NCBI GenBank assembly: GCA_032358165.1
Contig: JAALGY010000051.1
Location: 620,001 to 684,000 of the forward strand
Reading direction: 5' to 3'
Origin: Diplosphaera chodatii
Lineage: Eukaryota; Chlorophyta; Trebouxiophyceae; Prasiolales; Stichococcaceae
Length of the DNA stretch: 64,000 bases
Shown: positions 34,901 to 46,658 of the stretch, one piece after another
How the letters are laid out: each line of letters opens with the position of its first letter
Numbering within the stretch: the first letter of the stretch is position 1
Made by a program: the position numbers and the translations under genes
Notes under the pieces: generated by a model
What the model was told of the DNA's origin: nothing
Databases searched by the model: none
The model's input: the letters and a program-made list of their open reading frames with translations, nothing else

Positions 34901-37900
34901 TATGTGCAGCTGGCTGTTGGAGACGATGCTGTAATGCTACGGGCACCGTGCAACACTCACTCACATGATCAGGATTTGCACAGTGCCTGAGGCCATCAAT
35001 CGGGTTGAAATTGCAGCAGAGTGCGTCTGCCGAGGGCAGACATACCGGAAGATGCTGACAGCCATAGTATGGAAGCAGAAGGTTATCAGCCAGAAGAAGA
35101 AGAAGCGCCCTGCCTCTGGCGCCAAGCCGACCACCCAGCTGCACATGCAAGCAATCGCACTAAGAGAGCTCCGGATGGCGTGTTCATCGGCATGCCAGCA
35201 GAAGTGAGACCTCGCCAAGTCAGCGACCTTGTTACACCCTGTTGCGTATCATAGCCCGCATAGCACGCACTAGGTGATGAGGCTCCAGATGAGGCTCTCC
35301 ACGAAGCCCTGCGGTATCTGCAGGATCACCACGGTGGGCAGTGCGAACGCCCAGGTGGGGTAGAACGTGTTGTCGCGCTGCTTGTAAAACAGTGGCAGCC
35401 GCTCGCCAATGATGGCAAACTCCGCCCAGTTGTTGAAACTGCATGTTCAGTGAAACAGCGCAATGTGAGCACACTTGACAAACTGGGTACGATGCAATGG
35501 AAGGCAGCAAGACAGCTTCCTGCAAAGCCACCAGGGCTGTTGGCATGCACGATAGTGCTGTAGGTAGCGCTGTCACATCCAGGTCCATTGCAGAGTTAGG
35601 GCAGTGTTGCTCACAGCATACTGGCGAGTGTGAAGAAGATGACAGCCAGGTAGAGGTTGGCGTCATCAATGCTGGTTGGGGAGAGGCGCGTGCGGAAGAA
35701 GAGGGTTGCGCTCACAATGGCATTGAATGCGCCCTGCAGGTGGCGAAGTGACACGATCATGCAGCAGTCGCATCATCACATTACAAGAAAGAGCTGAACA
35801 TCGGCACGCCCTGACAGGTGTAGGGTGCAGATGCAGCAGTAGGCTGCGCACAATGGCCCTGCCAAGCCTGGCGCGCACACAGGTTTCACAGCCCAAACAG
35901 GCACCTGACTGATGCGGAAGGCATAGATGAACCAGGTGCGCTGTATGAGTGTGAGCTCGCGACGCAGCGCGGCCCGCAGCAGCTTGCCTGGAGTATTGCC
36001 CCACACGCTCTTGGTCTGCAGCAGCAGAGAGGCAAATCACGCAACTACATGCAGCACCTTGATATTACCGTATTTCCCTTGCCATGTTCACATTGTTCTC
36101 AGCAAGAACAGGGCATTCAACACCAGTGGCCGACTCTCGCCAGTGCAGTGTAACAGCAGCACACGCAACCTGTCTGTGGCAAGGTGTGGCAGCTGTGTTA
36201 CGTACCAAGGGGTCCTCGGCTTTGTCATTGGTGACCAGCGGCTCAAGCAGCATGGAGTGCGCCCGTTTGGCAATGTTGGTGTCGGCAAATGCGCTGACAA
36301 AGTTCTGGACGGAAATGTACTTGTACTTGCGCTCAGGGTCACTGCAGCAGATGCGGAGAGAGGCATGTCAAGCAGCAGCCACAGGGACACACTTGCGCAC
36401 ACGAACACACAAACTGCAGCTGCGCATGACCAAAGCGCTTTTAGTGTGAGCCATTTGATGATCACCTCCAGTACTGTCCTGCAGATCAGCAACACGGTGG
36501 ATGTGAGGATCTTTCAAAGCAGCGATGGCACCGTGCACACTAACAGCATACCATGCAGCATGCTCTGCAGCTGACCTTGATCCTTTGGCGAGGTGACCTC
36601 CTGCAGGAAGTCGGCTATGCCCTTGCGCTCTGGCAGCTGGAAGCCAATGCTGTTGAAGAATGGCATCACCTGCAGCAGCAGCACCTTGGTCGAAATGACG
36701 TGACTCACAGCATGGACCGCCAAACAGTGCATGTAGAGCAACGCCTGGTTCGGAGTTTGCTGAAAAGCTCACCTCCTCCTTGGGGCCGAAGTAGATGACA
36801 TGGCCCTCTGCCAACAGCATGATGTCGTCAAACAGGTCGTAGACTTCGGGCGCTGGCTGCAGGAGAGCTACCATGACCGTAGCCTACAGAAAGTGGTGAC
36901 GAAACTGTTGTATATGTATTGCATGCGAATGAGCTGCAGTGACTTGCATAGCTGTCAACACACACAGAACATGATCGAGGCATCTAGAGGCTGTGACGGC
37001 AGATGCCAACAGTAGGACGGCATTTAACGTACCTTGCGCTTGTGCACGTAGTGTGAGAGGTTCCGAATGATCTGGAACGTGGTGCTGCTGTCCAAACCAG
37101 TTGAGATCTCGTCAGCGAAGATGACCTTGGACGGGCTAACCAGCATCTCGCCAGTGGTCAGCCTGAAGACACGAGACAGGCACAGACACGAGCGTCAGTC
37201 GAGGTACTTGGCTCTTGGTGATCAGGTAATTTGGCAGAGCCCTTCAGCGAGTGGCAGTTGGTGTTCACCTCTTCTTCTGGCCGCCGCTGATGCCACGCAG
37301 CATGGGCCCGCCCACAAATGTGTCTGCAGTGGCATGGTGTGAAATTGTCACTGGAGGTCTCGGTCCCACCCCAGCACAACAGCTGCTGGCCGCACGAACA
37401 GCACCTCATACCGCACCCACCTGCCACATAGTCGAGGCCCAGCACCTTCAGGACGTACTCCGCAACCACACTGAAGCGCTTACCCAGAATGGCCTCCCCC
37501 TGCGACGCACATGATGTTGCTGTGCTGGCGCGCGAGGCAGGTGGTCATGACAGCAAGCAGTGCGTCTAATTCACACTTGAGCGAATAGCCAAACATGCTG
37601 ATGCCATCGTGAGGACACTGCCTCCTGATGACACCACTCCATGTGCCAGGCTCTACCGATGCACCGGTCAGTGATGTCCACACACCTTGAGGAAGGCATC
37701 GATCTCTGCGTCAGACGGCTTGCCAGCGCTGCTGTTCTTGGCGCCCTGCAAAAGCCCCAAGACCTCCCCCGAGTGGCCTACCGTGCCCAGCACCTGGTAT
37801 ATGTGGTGAGAACACCATCAAAGGCACGTGCACTGCTGCGGGCGTCTTCGCATCTGCTGGCAAGGAGCATGACTGCAATGCTACGATGCTTGGTCATGCG

Positions 37901-39555
37901 GCGTGCACAAGGGCAAAGGGCACACCCTCTGCAGCTCCTTCTCACGGACGCCTACGCCCTGAACTCGTGCGGCAAAGTCCAGTGTTTCGCGCACTCTGCG
38001 GCACAGTGGTTCCAAGTGATCACAGCTGACCTCTACGACATGGACTGCACCGACTATCAACCTGAATGATCACATAAATGTCGTGGCAGACTTCCTCAAT
38101 ACGCCACATGCATGCTCAGGGTCAGTCATTCAAGCATTTGCAAGGTGACTAACAAGTGCAAGGACTGACTGCCAGCGCAACACGCACGTGAGCTCTGCCA
38201 TGTGCTCGTCCACTTGCTCAATGTATGTGCTGGCCCGCTGCACAACAAAGTCATCCATTGCTCTGCCGTTGTAAGTCACCTGCGGCGAAGGTCAGTCAGG
38301 CTTCAGATGAGTTGGGGACAACCTGCCAGCGCCTGTGAACACAGCAATGTTGAACACTTCCTGATCAAGGTTGCGTGACACCACTGCAAGGATACAGTCT
38401 CTTACCTGCCCCTCCACGTTGAGGCCAGCGGAATGTAGGCGACCGGAGAGCGCCTTGAGCAATGTGGACTTGCCGCTCTGCGGCGGCCCGAGCAGCAGCG
38501 TCATGCGCCCCTGCAGCAGGGGCCACTGCTCTCGGAATGTACCAGATGTGTACGAACAAGAGAGATGCCACTACCCGTCGGCAACAGACAGGATACATAT
38601 CCTGTGCCACGGCTGCTGACACCACAATCGGCAGCAGCGGCAGAAGCCTCCGTATGCCAGCAGTCACATGCTATGCTGATGGATCGGAGGCACTTTGCAC
38701 AAGGCTTACCGGCCTGAGCACGCCGCTGACATCCTTCAGGATCTGGTATGGCCTCCGATTGGCAAACTTGATGCCCAGTCGTGCCAGCGGCCACTGGCAA
38801 CGGCATCAGGCAAGCGCAGGTCAGCAGCAGCACAACATATCTGCAGCAGGCACTTACGCAGCGGACGGGACTGAAAGCTCGCGGAAACCGATGCATGACT
38901 CTCTGTACGGTGGCCTGCTACAGGCTGCCGCGCGCAGTCCAGCACATGGCACAGCATGCGCATCATGCCGAAGCGCACAGCACCTGCGCGAGGTTGATGA
39001 GGTCGTTCGTCAGCGAGGGCAGCGAGCGGCTGCCGACGGACACACACCCCTCGATGCTGAGGTCCCTGAACTGCACCTCCACACTGCTCTGCGGCACGCC
39101 GGCCCTGCAGTGCCAGTACAGCATACTGCCTCATGGCTGCCATGCCTGATGAGTCAGCTACGGTCGTCAGCATCATGCAGAGCTACTGAAGGTGCAGCCG
39201 AGAACACAGTGTGGTGGTCCTGCAGGACCTGCACAGCACGAGACCGTGCACACGGGAGGGCAAGGGGTGCACGCCAGACGGTAACGGGGTAGGTTGGGGA
39301 TCGCCAGCGACCATGCTTGGCCTCCTACCTCTTGAAGCGATCCTCAACGCGCTCCAACAGCAGGAGGTTGCTGCTGTCATCTGAGCCTAGCGCTTGACTG
39401 ACGATCTGCCTGATGGCGTCCAGCTGCGCTTGACGGCTCTCGTCCTGGTTTGTGCTTTTGTGCACAGTCTGCGCGCCCCTCGCCTCAATTGTGTCAACGA
39501 AAGGCGCAGCAGGTGTAGCGGCAGTGTCGAGACACCGCTCTGCTGGCGAGCTCAT
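28958..39555 (-). CDS. full-size PDR-type ABCG transporter
   Basis: ATP-driven plasma-membrane exporter of the pleiotropic drug resistance group, layout NBD1-TMD1-NBD2-TMD2. From ATG 39555 ([16 protein letters not shown]): [20 protein letters not shown] (39080), Walker [10 protein letters not shown] (38480), [15 protein letters not shown] (37290), Walker [17 protein letters not shown] (37100), [20 protein letters not shown] (36670), TMD1 including [20 protein letters not shown] (35420) and [20 protein letters not shown] (34470). A linker with LPFEQLHM (33350) leads to NBD2: Walker A GETGAGK split by an intron at 32906, [30 protein letters not shown], then [10 protein letters not shown] and [30 protein letters not shown] (31350) and TMD2 follow, including [18 protein letters not shown] (30390) and [20 protein letters not shown] (29560). 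The final exon encodes LKRINFQKR and TAA 28958-28960, the usual PDR ending. All catalytic motifs are present, so it should be active. Transported compound unknown. Divided into roughly 40 exons. Confidence 0.97.
32776..32905 (-). other. GC-AG intron inside NBD2 Walker A of the ABCG gene
   Basis: The exon ending at 32906 reads GETGAGK and is followed on the minus strand by GCAAGC rather than GT. The next exon starts at 32775 with [10 protein letters not shown] after a normal CTGCAG acceptor. Only use of the GC donor, in phase 0, restores GAGKTTLLDVL. The donor context AAG|GCAAG is the strong form known for GC-AG introns. Confidence 0.85.
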
Positions 39556-40742
39556 GGTGAGAGTGTGTCGTGTACTGAGCCGCGAGCAGACCGCGCATAC
39601 ACGGGAGAGCAGCACACCGACACTTTCACGCAATGGCGAAGCGACGCAATGGAGGTACTGAAGTTTTCATGCAGTTGCCCGCTGCGAGAGGCTGGAAATG
39701 GCAGTGCAACGCTGATCTACGAGGCGGTGTGATTGTCCGGGCGACTCACGTGATGCGGCATGATGCGATTGATTGACACTCAGGTGATGGACCCCTATCT
39801 CGCGACAGAGACTGCCGCTTTATATGGTGGTCCCTTGGACCTACTGATGTTGACTGCGACATGTCATGTGCCATACCCTTGGCCAGCTTGCGATGTATGG
39901 GCATGGGTGGTAGTAGTCTGACCTCAGTGGCGCAAGCCAACATGCCACACTTGAGCAAGTGAGGCCGCCTCACTAGCTCACTTGCTGCAAGTGAGTGCGC
40001 GAGCACCGCCATTGTCGTGTATGCAACGGCTGCTTGTGCATGGCCCTTCCGTCGGTAGCACGCAAACGCATGACCCCCCGCTTGGTCCCTAATCACAGGG
40101 GCTGTTGAGGACAATACAAGTCCACGCAAGATGCTTGATCACATTCCGCGTCGCGGGCGGCCTGCTGGGCCATGAATAGATGCATAGCAGCAGGCTGGTG
40201 GATGCTCGGGTCCAAGGCCTGTCGGTCCGAGTCAAGCAGACATCAGCTGCATATCAAGATGACATCATGGTGGGCACCCAGTCCGATGGTTGTGCGTACC
40301 TACGTAGGTCCCATTTCAGCAAGGAAGTCCTGCCGTTGGGGGATGGCAGCGGCGGTGCATGTATGCCGCGTGTCAGGAGTGTACAGTGACTGGTGGGAGT
40401 CATGCACAAGGATTTGTAGACGGTGCAACATCAATGCTGTCCACGTTGTCGCGCTCCGGACCAGGCGGGGTGGTGAGAGGGTTGCACTAGGGTGTCGCTG
40501 CAGACGAGCATAAGCTACATTACCCAACGCAGAGACAGTACAAGGACCAGCAGCCGAGCTTACGTACACGTCGCTCAAAAGAACTCAGAGGCGATGTGGA
40601 ATACCATCAGAAGTCACTGCACGGCACCATCACGATGACGGGCGCTGCTGCTGTGTGAAGGTCGTGTGCCCATGCACTGTGCTACATCTGAGGCACACCG
40701 GGGGAGCTGGCACAGACGAGATGTATACACCGTTGACAGCAG
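39556..40742. other. intergenic region between ABCG and SEC14 copy B
   Basis: 1.2 kb holding the ABCG promoter and the 3' UTR of the minus-strand SEC14 gene. Open frames on both strands have no recognisable products. The only structure noticed is the triple-arm repeat at 39955-39995. Confidence 0.4.
39955..39995. repeat. three-arm inverted repeat
   Basis: GCAAGTGAG (39955-39963), its reverse complement CTCACTTGC (39977-39985) and GCAAGTGAG again (39987-39995). The middle arm can pair with either outer arm. It sits about 400 bases upstream of the ABCG start. Function unknown. Confidence 0.75.
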
Positions 40743-42642
40743 TCACTGCCGATTGATGACAAGGAGCGCAGCCTTCGAGGCCTGCACCGCAACTAGGTCC
40801 GCTTCGCCCCCAAACTGCTTCGGCAGCACCTGCATCATCAAACAGATGGCCCTCTCAGCACGTGTGGAGTAGTAGTCACAGTGCTCTGTAGATTGCTGGC
40901 AAGGGATGGGGCTGACTGCAGTCGCAATGCCTGGGTTCACACACCTCGAGCCCATCAGGGCAATTCCTTTGTGACCAGTGTGTAATGCATTGCGACGTAC
41001 ACCGGAACCCACCTGCGGTATACATGAGGTGTGGTTCTCACCTCTGGCGGAACGACCTTCTGCAGGTCGGCGAGCGCAGCCTTGCCCTTCACAAATGCGA
41101 TGGTATCACGTGTGCTGGTGCTGAGGAGAGGCGAGACCACCTTCCACACGCCACAGAACAGCGCAGGCGCATTGAGGAACCACAGCTGCGCCAGCCGCTC
41201 TGGGTAGTGGTTCTGCAGTGGCATGAGAGCAGGGGGTTCAATGGGGGGTTGCACAGCGCAGCTGCCCATCTGGCGTTCGATGAAGGAGGGCGGGCAAGCA
41301 GCCAGGGATGCAAGTGAGGGCAGAAGCGGCAGTAGCATGGATCAGAGCACACCTGCAGCACGTCGAAGGTGGTCAGCAGCGACTTGCAGTCGATGTTGCG
41401 GTAGCCAAACCCTGCAGCCAGCACGGCGCCAGCTTAGAATGGATTTGGAGCTGTAATGCAGTGCTGTCACGGAGCTGGCTGGCATGACATACAGATGCGG
41501 ACCATATGACTGTCCATCAGAGGTCATGCCATTGCAGCACCACAAAGCGAGACTGACGGACCGGTCAGATCGAACAGCACAACGAACTTGTCGGCGCCCT
41601 TGGTGGCTGACGCGAGGGTGTGGTCAAAGCAGTATGTGATGAAGCGGCGCGCTTCCTCAGCCGGATGCCTTCCCGCAATGTGGCGCGCTGCCAGCACGAC
41701 CATCACTGGGTGGCCCTGCCGTGCACAGATGATGTAACGGTCGGCAATGCGGCAGCACTTCCACGAGGTCCCTGCCAGCTCCTTTGCAGGTGGTCCAACA
41801 TGCCCTTGCATGAGAGTTGTGCATTCGGCGGTCATGCGACAGAGTTGCTGTCACAGAGTGACCACCGAATGCAGCAGCTCACGTGGACGTCGCAGCCCTG
41901 GATAAAAGTGGTTTCATCTGCCAGCTCGCCTTGGATTGTGTCCTGCAGGAGCCGCTCTCTGGTCAGCTCGTGCACTACACGACAGTGCGGGGTTGCAGAG
42001 ATGAGTCCTGACGAGCGGCCAACATAGCAGAGCACTGCATGCCTCACCTCGCTGATGCCGTTGTTGGGGAAGTCGACGCGCCAGACAGCATGGTTTTGCA
42101 GGTTGTGCTCGGCCTTGTCCACGCTCCATGAGCCAGCAACCAGCCACCTGTGCCAGGAAACTGACCGGGGTCTCCGAGGCGTGCAGCAGGCACATGCGTC
42201 ATGCACGTTGCATCAAGTCACAGCCTCGAGTGATTAGTCAGAGTAATTTGCATGTGATGTTTGTGAAGTCCTGACTCTGAGCGCTGCGACCACACCTTCT
42301 CAGGCAGGCGTCGTCCACCACCTCGCCTGCGCGACGCAGCCGCTCAGCCAGCGAGGCGGTCCCGCCGTCAGTGGCGTTGCTCGTCTATCAGCAACACAAC
42401 GTCGCATGAGAACGTTGTTTTCTTCCTCCCTGTAAGGCTCATGGTGATCCCCAGGCCAAGGTGCACTGTCGTTGCAGGGTCTGCGGCGCTGTACCTCGCC
42501 AGGCAGCGGGCGAGGCAGGAGGCAGAGCGCAGATCGGAGCTCACCTGTGGTGCTGCAACGCGCCGTCGAAGGTCCGCGACCGCCGCTTCCTGGTCCTGTG
42601 ACAGCCCAGCCAGGCCGTCCGTGCACCAGTCCACGACACCAC
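40743..42642 (-). CDS. SEC14/CRAL-TRIO protein, copy B (first exon not found)
   Basis: Phosphatidylinositol/lipid-transfer domain protein, paralogue of the gene at 49211. Exons on the minus strand: 42642-42545 (GVVDWCTDGLAGLSQDQEAA), 42384-42296 ([20 protein letters not shown]), 42147-42048 (WSVDKAEHNLQNHAVWR), about 41979-41883 (QDTIQGELADETTFIQGCDV), 41715-41562 ([40 protein letters not shown]), 41411-41353 (FGYRNIDCKSLLTTFDVLQ), 41212-41042 ([19 protein letters not shown]) and 40829-40743 ([13 protein letters not shown] to TGA). Residues 30-80 form the CRAL-TRIO N-terminal helices; YPERL..LWFLNAP and the LPKQFGG end are hallmarks of the lipid-binding core. All these introns coincide with those of copy A. 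The first exon should end in phase 1; the ATG at 42849 (MTLEPVRLHSQIASVG) with its nearest GT donor gives phase 2, so I do not accept it. Copy B may lack, or have replaced, the N-terminus of copy A. Confidence 0.86.
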
Positions 42643-43854
42643 CTGACGACAAACCGACTGAGCAGTGACACAGCGCCTACGTGGTTGCGTTGAACCAAAG
42701 TGCAGCTTTGTGTGGTATATCATCTGCCGCAGCTGATGGTAGCAGTACCTGCTGGTGTGGTGATCGTGATGGTGCCAGTCATGCTGTTTGGTGTCGTCCG
42801 GTCCGACGGAGGCGATCTGCGAGTGCAAACGAACGGGCTCAAGCGTCATGTGAGCAAGGAATGTAGCTGAGTGCGTATAAATAGCTTGAGAGTATCAGCC
42901 AGCAGCTCAATGCTCGTCCGTCTGTCACGCACCAGCTTTTGTTGTGCGCAGTGCTCTATGATCCAACCAGTGTGGCGACTACAGCGAACCAGATGCCGCT
43001 CGACGCTGCGGTGGTGTAAGCAGTGGAAGTCGCAAGCAAAGTCTGTGACTGCGTACCGAGCGCGTCTCGCAGGTCATATGCGCAGATGGAGTGCTGTGGG
43101 TTTCTCCTGTGATGAACCTCACGGCATGCTGATTAGGGGGAGAACCATTGGCCAAACGTCTCCCCGCTACACTCCTTGCTGCATGGGCCGGCAGCGGCCA
43201 AGTTGTAGCAGGTCGATGTTCATCACGTCAGGCAACGAGTTGACAGCCACATGATTTTCGGCCCGAACCACTGTGGATGCCCAGTCACATGCTCCGGTGG
43301 CCGGCACCGACAGTGGCGCTGCTGATGAACAGTGGTTGAGATGCTGAGAGTGAATTTTTGATACACAGCGAATGATGGCGCTTACAAACCATAGCTAGTG
43401 TGCACAAGCCAATGCTGAAGCTGCCTACGAGAAATCCCTTCTAGCTGCCCAACAACAAGCCATGTGGCTCGCTGACTCTATGACGTCACAGGCTCATGAT
43501 TCATGGACAAAGACTGACCTAACTGTCGTGACGACCGACTTACCTCCTGACAAGACATATGTGCATGGATCCTGACACTGTCAATCACATTGAGACACTA
43601 CGACATCCTGGTCTACAAGCAGCAGGACCCCAACTACCAAACAAAACCACAATTCGACCATTTGGTCAGGTTCAGAACACGTGCTAACAGCACACGACGG
43701 CAACCCCAGGAACTGCATTGAATAGGATCATGAGCTCACTGCTGGCCTGGACGACGAGGGGCAGCAGCTAGCCGCACTGAGCCCGCAAACAGCTGGCTGA
43801 AGCATCCGTCCTCCAGCCGCCTCCCCTGCAGACGAGGCGGGAGCGAGCGCCAGC
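42643..43854. other. unassigned region upstream of SEC14 copy B
   Basis: Must include the promoter and first exon of SEC14 copy B and the 3' UTR of the next minus-strand gene. 43260-43720 is AT-richer and has an open plus frame about 43405-43575 (YEKSLLAAQQQAMWLADSMT) interrupted by stops further on, which may be a decayed ORF. TATAAATA at 42875-42882 is a possible core-promoter element. Nothing is identified with confidence. Confidence 0.35.
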
Positions 43855-45477
43855 TTACTGGAACATGGCGCGCATGCGCCGGATGTACTCTGGCGGCTCG
43901 GCACCCCGCGCCGCGGCGGAGGGGCCCACCAGGCTGCTGGACTGGATGGTGGCGCGCCACCGTTCTCCCGCCTGCCGCAGGGCGCTGCTGATTGGCGCCA
44001 CGATGGCTGCAATTGCCTGCGGTATGATGAGCGTTTGCATCAGATGAAGCTCAGTCAAGGACTTCAAGCTGCTGTGCACAACATTGCTTCTCGCTGCTGC
44101 AGCACGCGTTTCACTGTGGGCGGCGGGTCGTTGCCATGATACACAGGGCCCGCAAACACAGGCGGTTCAACAATGATGGTTGCTGCTATATGCAGGGAAA
44201 CTGCACCAGCCGAGGAGTTGCACTACCAGGCAAACTCGCAGACAAACGAAACCAGCAAAAGGTGAACTGCAGCACGCTACTGCTATCACACAGCAGCGTC
44301 AAAGCCGCACCGGGCTGACGTCCTCGGGGCGCTCCACCCCCAGGCCGCGCTTGATGGACAGCACCGTGCCCGCGGTGCCCCAAAGCGCCAGGATGCTGCC
44401 CCAGAAGAAGGCCCTGCAGTGACCGTGCTCATGAGTCAGCAAGGGAAGACGGGTGAAGGTGCACGGAACCAAGGAGGAATGTGCAAGCTGAGGGCAGCAG
44501 CGTGGAAGGCGCTGTGAAGCCGCGGCGAGATTGAGGGCATGCAGTTGGGTCAGCAGCATGACTCATGCTCACACAAATATTGGCTGACTAAGACCAGCAA
44601 ACAGTCTGCAAGCAGAGGCCAGATCCTTACACAGACATATCGTAGAATCTGTGTCCTATAAACTATCATTGATTTGAAATTACATACAACGCGCACCGGC
44701 CGGGGCTGAAGACGGGCAGCAGCCGCACGCCACGCACCAGCGGCGTCTCAAACTGTTGCCGTGCTACGCGGTCTGCGCGCAGCCGCTCGTACGCCGTCGG
44801 CACCTTCACCTCCGTCTGTACACACAACATGGCTGCAGTGTCAGACTGCAGCCTTACAGGGTACACCATCAAAACCACCATCAAGGGCGCTGCCTGCAAG
44901 GCACCTCACTGTGCTGAGACTGGTGGCCCACGTCATCAGCAGCAGCAACCGCACTCTCTCATTTAGCATACCCGCACCTGGGCAAGGGCCTTTCCGTCCG
45001 CAACGCTGAAGACTGATGCGCCGTCGACGCCCCACCGTGCGCGGCCGAAACTGACGCCCGTGCCCAGGGTCAGCTTGGACGCCATCGACTGCTTGGGCAC
45101 TGCAAGATTGATCACAGTGTATTGGTCTGTCCAGCTGCAGCATGAGGCAGCCTCTGGATGGTGTGCGATGTGCAGAGCAGAAGCCGCCGCTGGTATACTG
45201 AGTAACCAAGACTACCAGCGTACCGAAGGGCAGGCCACTCACTGGGGAAGAGGCTCTGCACGTGGTTGTACACGAACTCGGAGGGCGGCCGGGTGCGGAC
45301 TGTCGTGGGGATGCCGCTGCTGTGGACCACCGTATTCGGGTTGGCACCCTCAATGGCTGCCAGGGCTGACTGTGGCAGCAAGCCATTGTCTACTAACTTG
45401 CCAACATGCTTTGAAAGCGCAACGCGCTGGGCTGAGTGAAAGAACTCGCTCTCGCGGGCGAGGCCCAGCGCTGCCAT
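43855..45477 (-). CDS. single-pass membrane protein, weakly TMEM242-like
   Basis: Five exons on the minus strand, about 250 residues. Exon 1, from ATG 45477 (MAALGLARESEFFHSAQRVA), runs to a GTGAGT donor near 45245. Exon 2 (about 45098-44987) reads KLTLGTGVSFGRARWGVDGA. Exon 3 (44817-44689) reads TEVKVPTAYERLRADRVARQ. Exon 4 (44416-44330) reads AFFWGSILALWGTAGTVLSI and KRGLGVERPEDV, the one clear transmembrane helix. Exon 5 (about 44022-43855) reads PISSALRQAGERWRATIQ and ends PEYIRRMRAMFQ, TAA 43855-43857. Splice phases agree through the whole chain. The WGS..A..G.......+.LGV....DF arrangement after a short amphipathic piece resembles TMEM242, a mitochondrial ATP-synthase assembly factor; that link is from memory and weak. 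A second helix expected for that family is not obvious. Confidence 0.65.
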
Positions 45478-45921
45478 CAGGCTCGAAGCTGCCGACCGGT
45501 CTTTGGTGATGGCAAGTCACTTGGTAGCGGCTCTCCGACAACCAGAGATGAATGAACAATCAATGAAGTTGATATGGAACACATAAGCAGTGCCAAGGGG
45601 CTGCGTTCTGTTGCACGTCTCTCAACCTTTCGTAAGGTGGGGCACGTGCGCAAAAGTGCATCGAGTGGTCTACAGGAGGCCTCCGGTCCCACGCACGGCT
45701 GCGCACCACCATTGATTGGGCCGGCCGTAAACCCTACAGTATCACTCAGGTGCACCAGCATCACACAGCGGCTCACAACTTGCTTTCTCGCCCGCCTCTT
45801 CGTTCTCTGCCGCTTTCAGCGTTCTCCTGCTTGCAAACGCTCCGCAGCAGCACACGCTTCTCCAGGCCTTCAAGCCGCCCTTCGCATCGGGACCCTACTC
45901 TCCGTCAACTTCGCCGCTACC
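45478..45921. promoter_or_regulatory. divergent promoter with pyrimidine-rich leader
   Basis: Lies between the minus-strand membrane protein gene and the small plus-strand gene. The last 140 bases before ATG 45922 are rich in C and T (about 45780-45920), as is common in 5' UTRs of highly expressed algal genes. No TATA box is seen. Confidence 0.45.
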
Positions 45922-46146
45922 ATGTCTGGCCTCTCGCAGACCGTCTCCGTCTCCCTGGGCCTGCTGTCGCTGGCTGCCCTCGCCGGGGCCGGCGTCGGCG
46001 TCGGCAGCGCCGTCGGCATGATGGCCATGGCTATGGATGAGGAGCAGAAGAAGCAGGAGGCTGGCACCGCGGCCGTGGCCCACTCTGTGGTCGAAGCCCG
46101 CCGCCCCGCGGCCGCCACCCGCGGCTTTGCTGCCAGCCAGCAGTGA
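45922..46146 (+). CDS. 74-residue hydrophobic small protein
   Basis: A single uninterrupted exon with strongly GC-rich third positions, unlike the AT-richer surroundings. From ATG 45922 (context CTACCATGTC) it encodes MSGLSQTVSVSLGLLSLAAL followed by an Ala/Gly/Val/Met-rich helix to about residue 36, then a charged stretch DEEQKKQEAG and an Ala/Arg-rich end closing in FAASQQ, TGA 46144-46146. One transmembrane helix with a short polar tail is predicted by eye. The frame stays open upstream to 45574, but those residues have poor codon use and are probably leader. No homologue is recognised. Its intron-free form is exceptional in this window and may reflect strong expression, recent retroposition or chance. 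Confidence 0.6.
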   Translation: MSGLSQTVSVSLGLLSLAALAGAGVGVGSAVGMMAMAMDEEQKKQEAGTAAVAHSVVEARRPAAATRGFAASQQ

Positions 46147-46658
46147 ACGCAAACGACAAGCCGCAACGACACTGCAGTTCAAGTGCTGAACACAGCTTTC
46201 AAGTGACAACACTGCAGTGCGAAGTGCCAACACAGGATTTCGAGGGTTATTGTCACACAAGTGCTCAGACTTGGTTTGGTGGTGGGGAGACGCCGCACAT
46301 GCGGCTGTGTAGGTTAGCGTCGCAAGTCCAGCTAGATAGACAGGTGCAATTGTAGGGCCCACAAACCGACAGATGCGATTTCACACCTCAGCTTGTCTAG
46401 GCTAGGTCGCTGCATTCTGTTGTCATTGCGTGTATTTTTTGGGGTGCTAAAACATTTGCTTGACCTGGCTGGTAACGACAAGTTTTGGCCCAAAATGTGA
46501 CATTGAGTACATATCTGTATCTCCTATGTCATTTCATGACGTGCTGAAGCAATGCCATTCACCTGCTTACAGCAGTGCCCACAAACCCTTGAACCGCCAA
46601 ATCAATGCCGCCACCAATTTGACCACACCATTGTTGACCATTGCAATGCTGGTGCTGG
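46147..46658. other. convergent intergenic region
   Basis: 512 bases between the stops of the small protein gene (plus) and the Btz gene (minus). Lower GC than the exons, with no coding content that I can support. Confidence 0.45.

Noticed and set aside
42541..42849. ATG 42849 frame as first exon of SEC14 copy B
   Set aside because: Its nearest GT donor leaves phase 2, while exon 2 needs phase 1, and it has no likeness to copy A.
42875..42882. TATAAATA as the promoter of SEC14 copy B
   Set aside because: It is only a possible core element; the first exon of copy B is not located, so distance to a start site cannot be judged.
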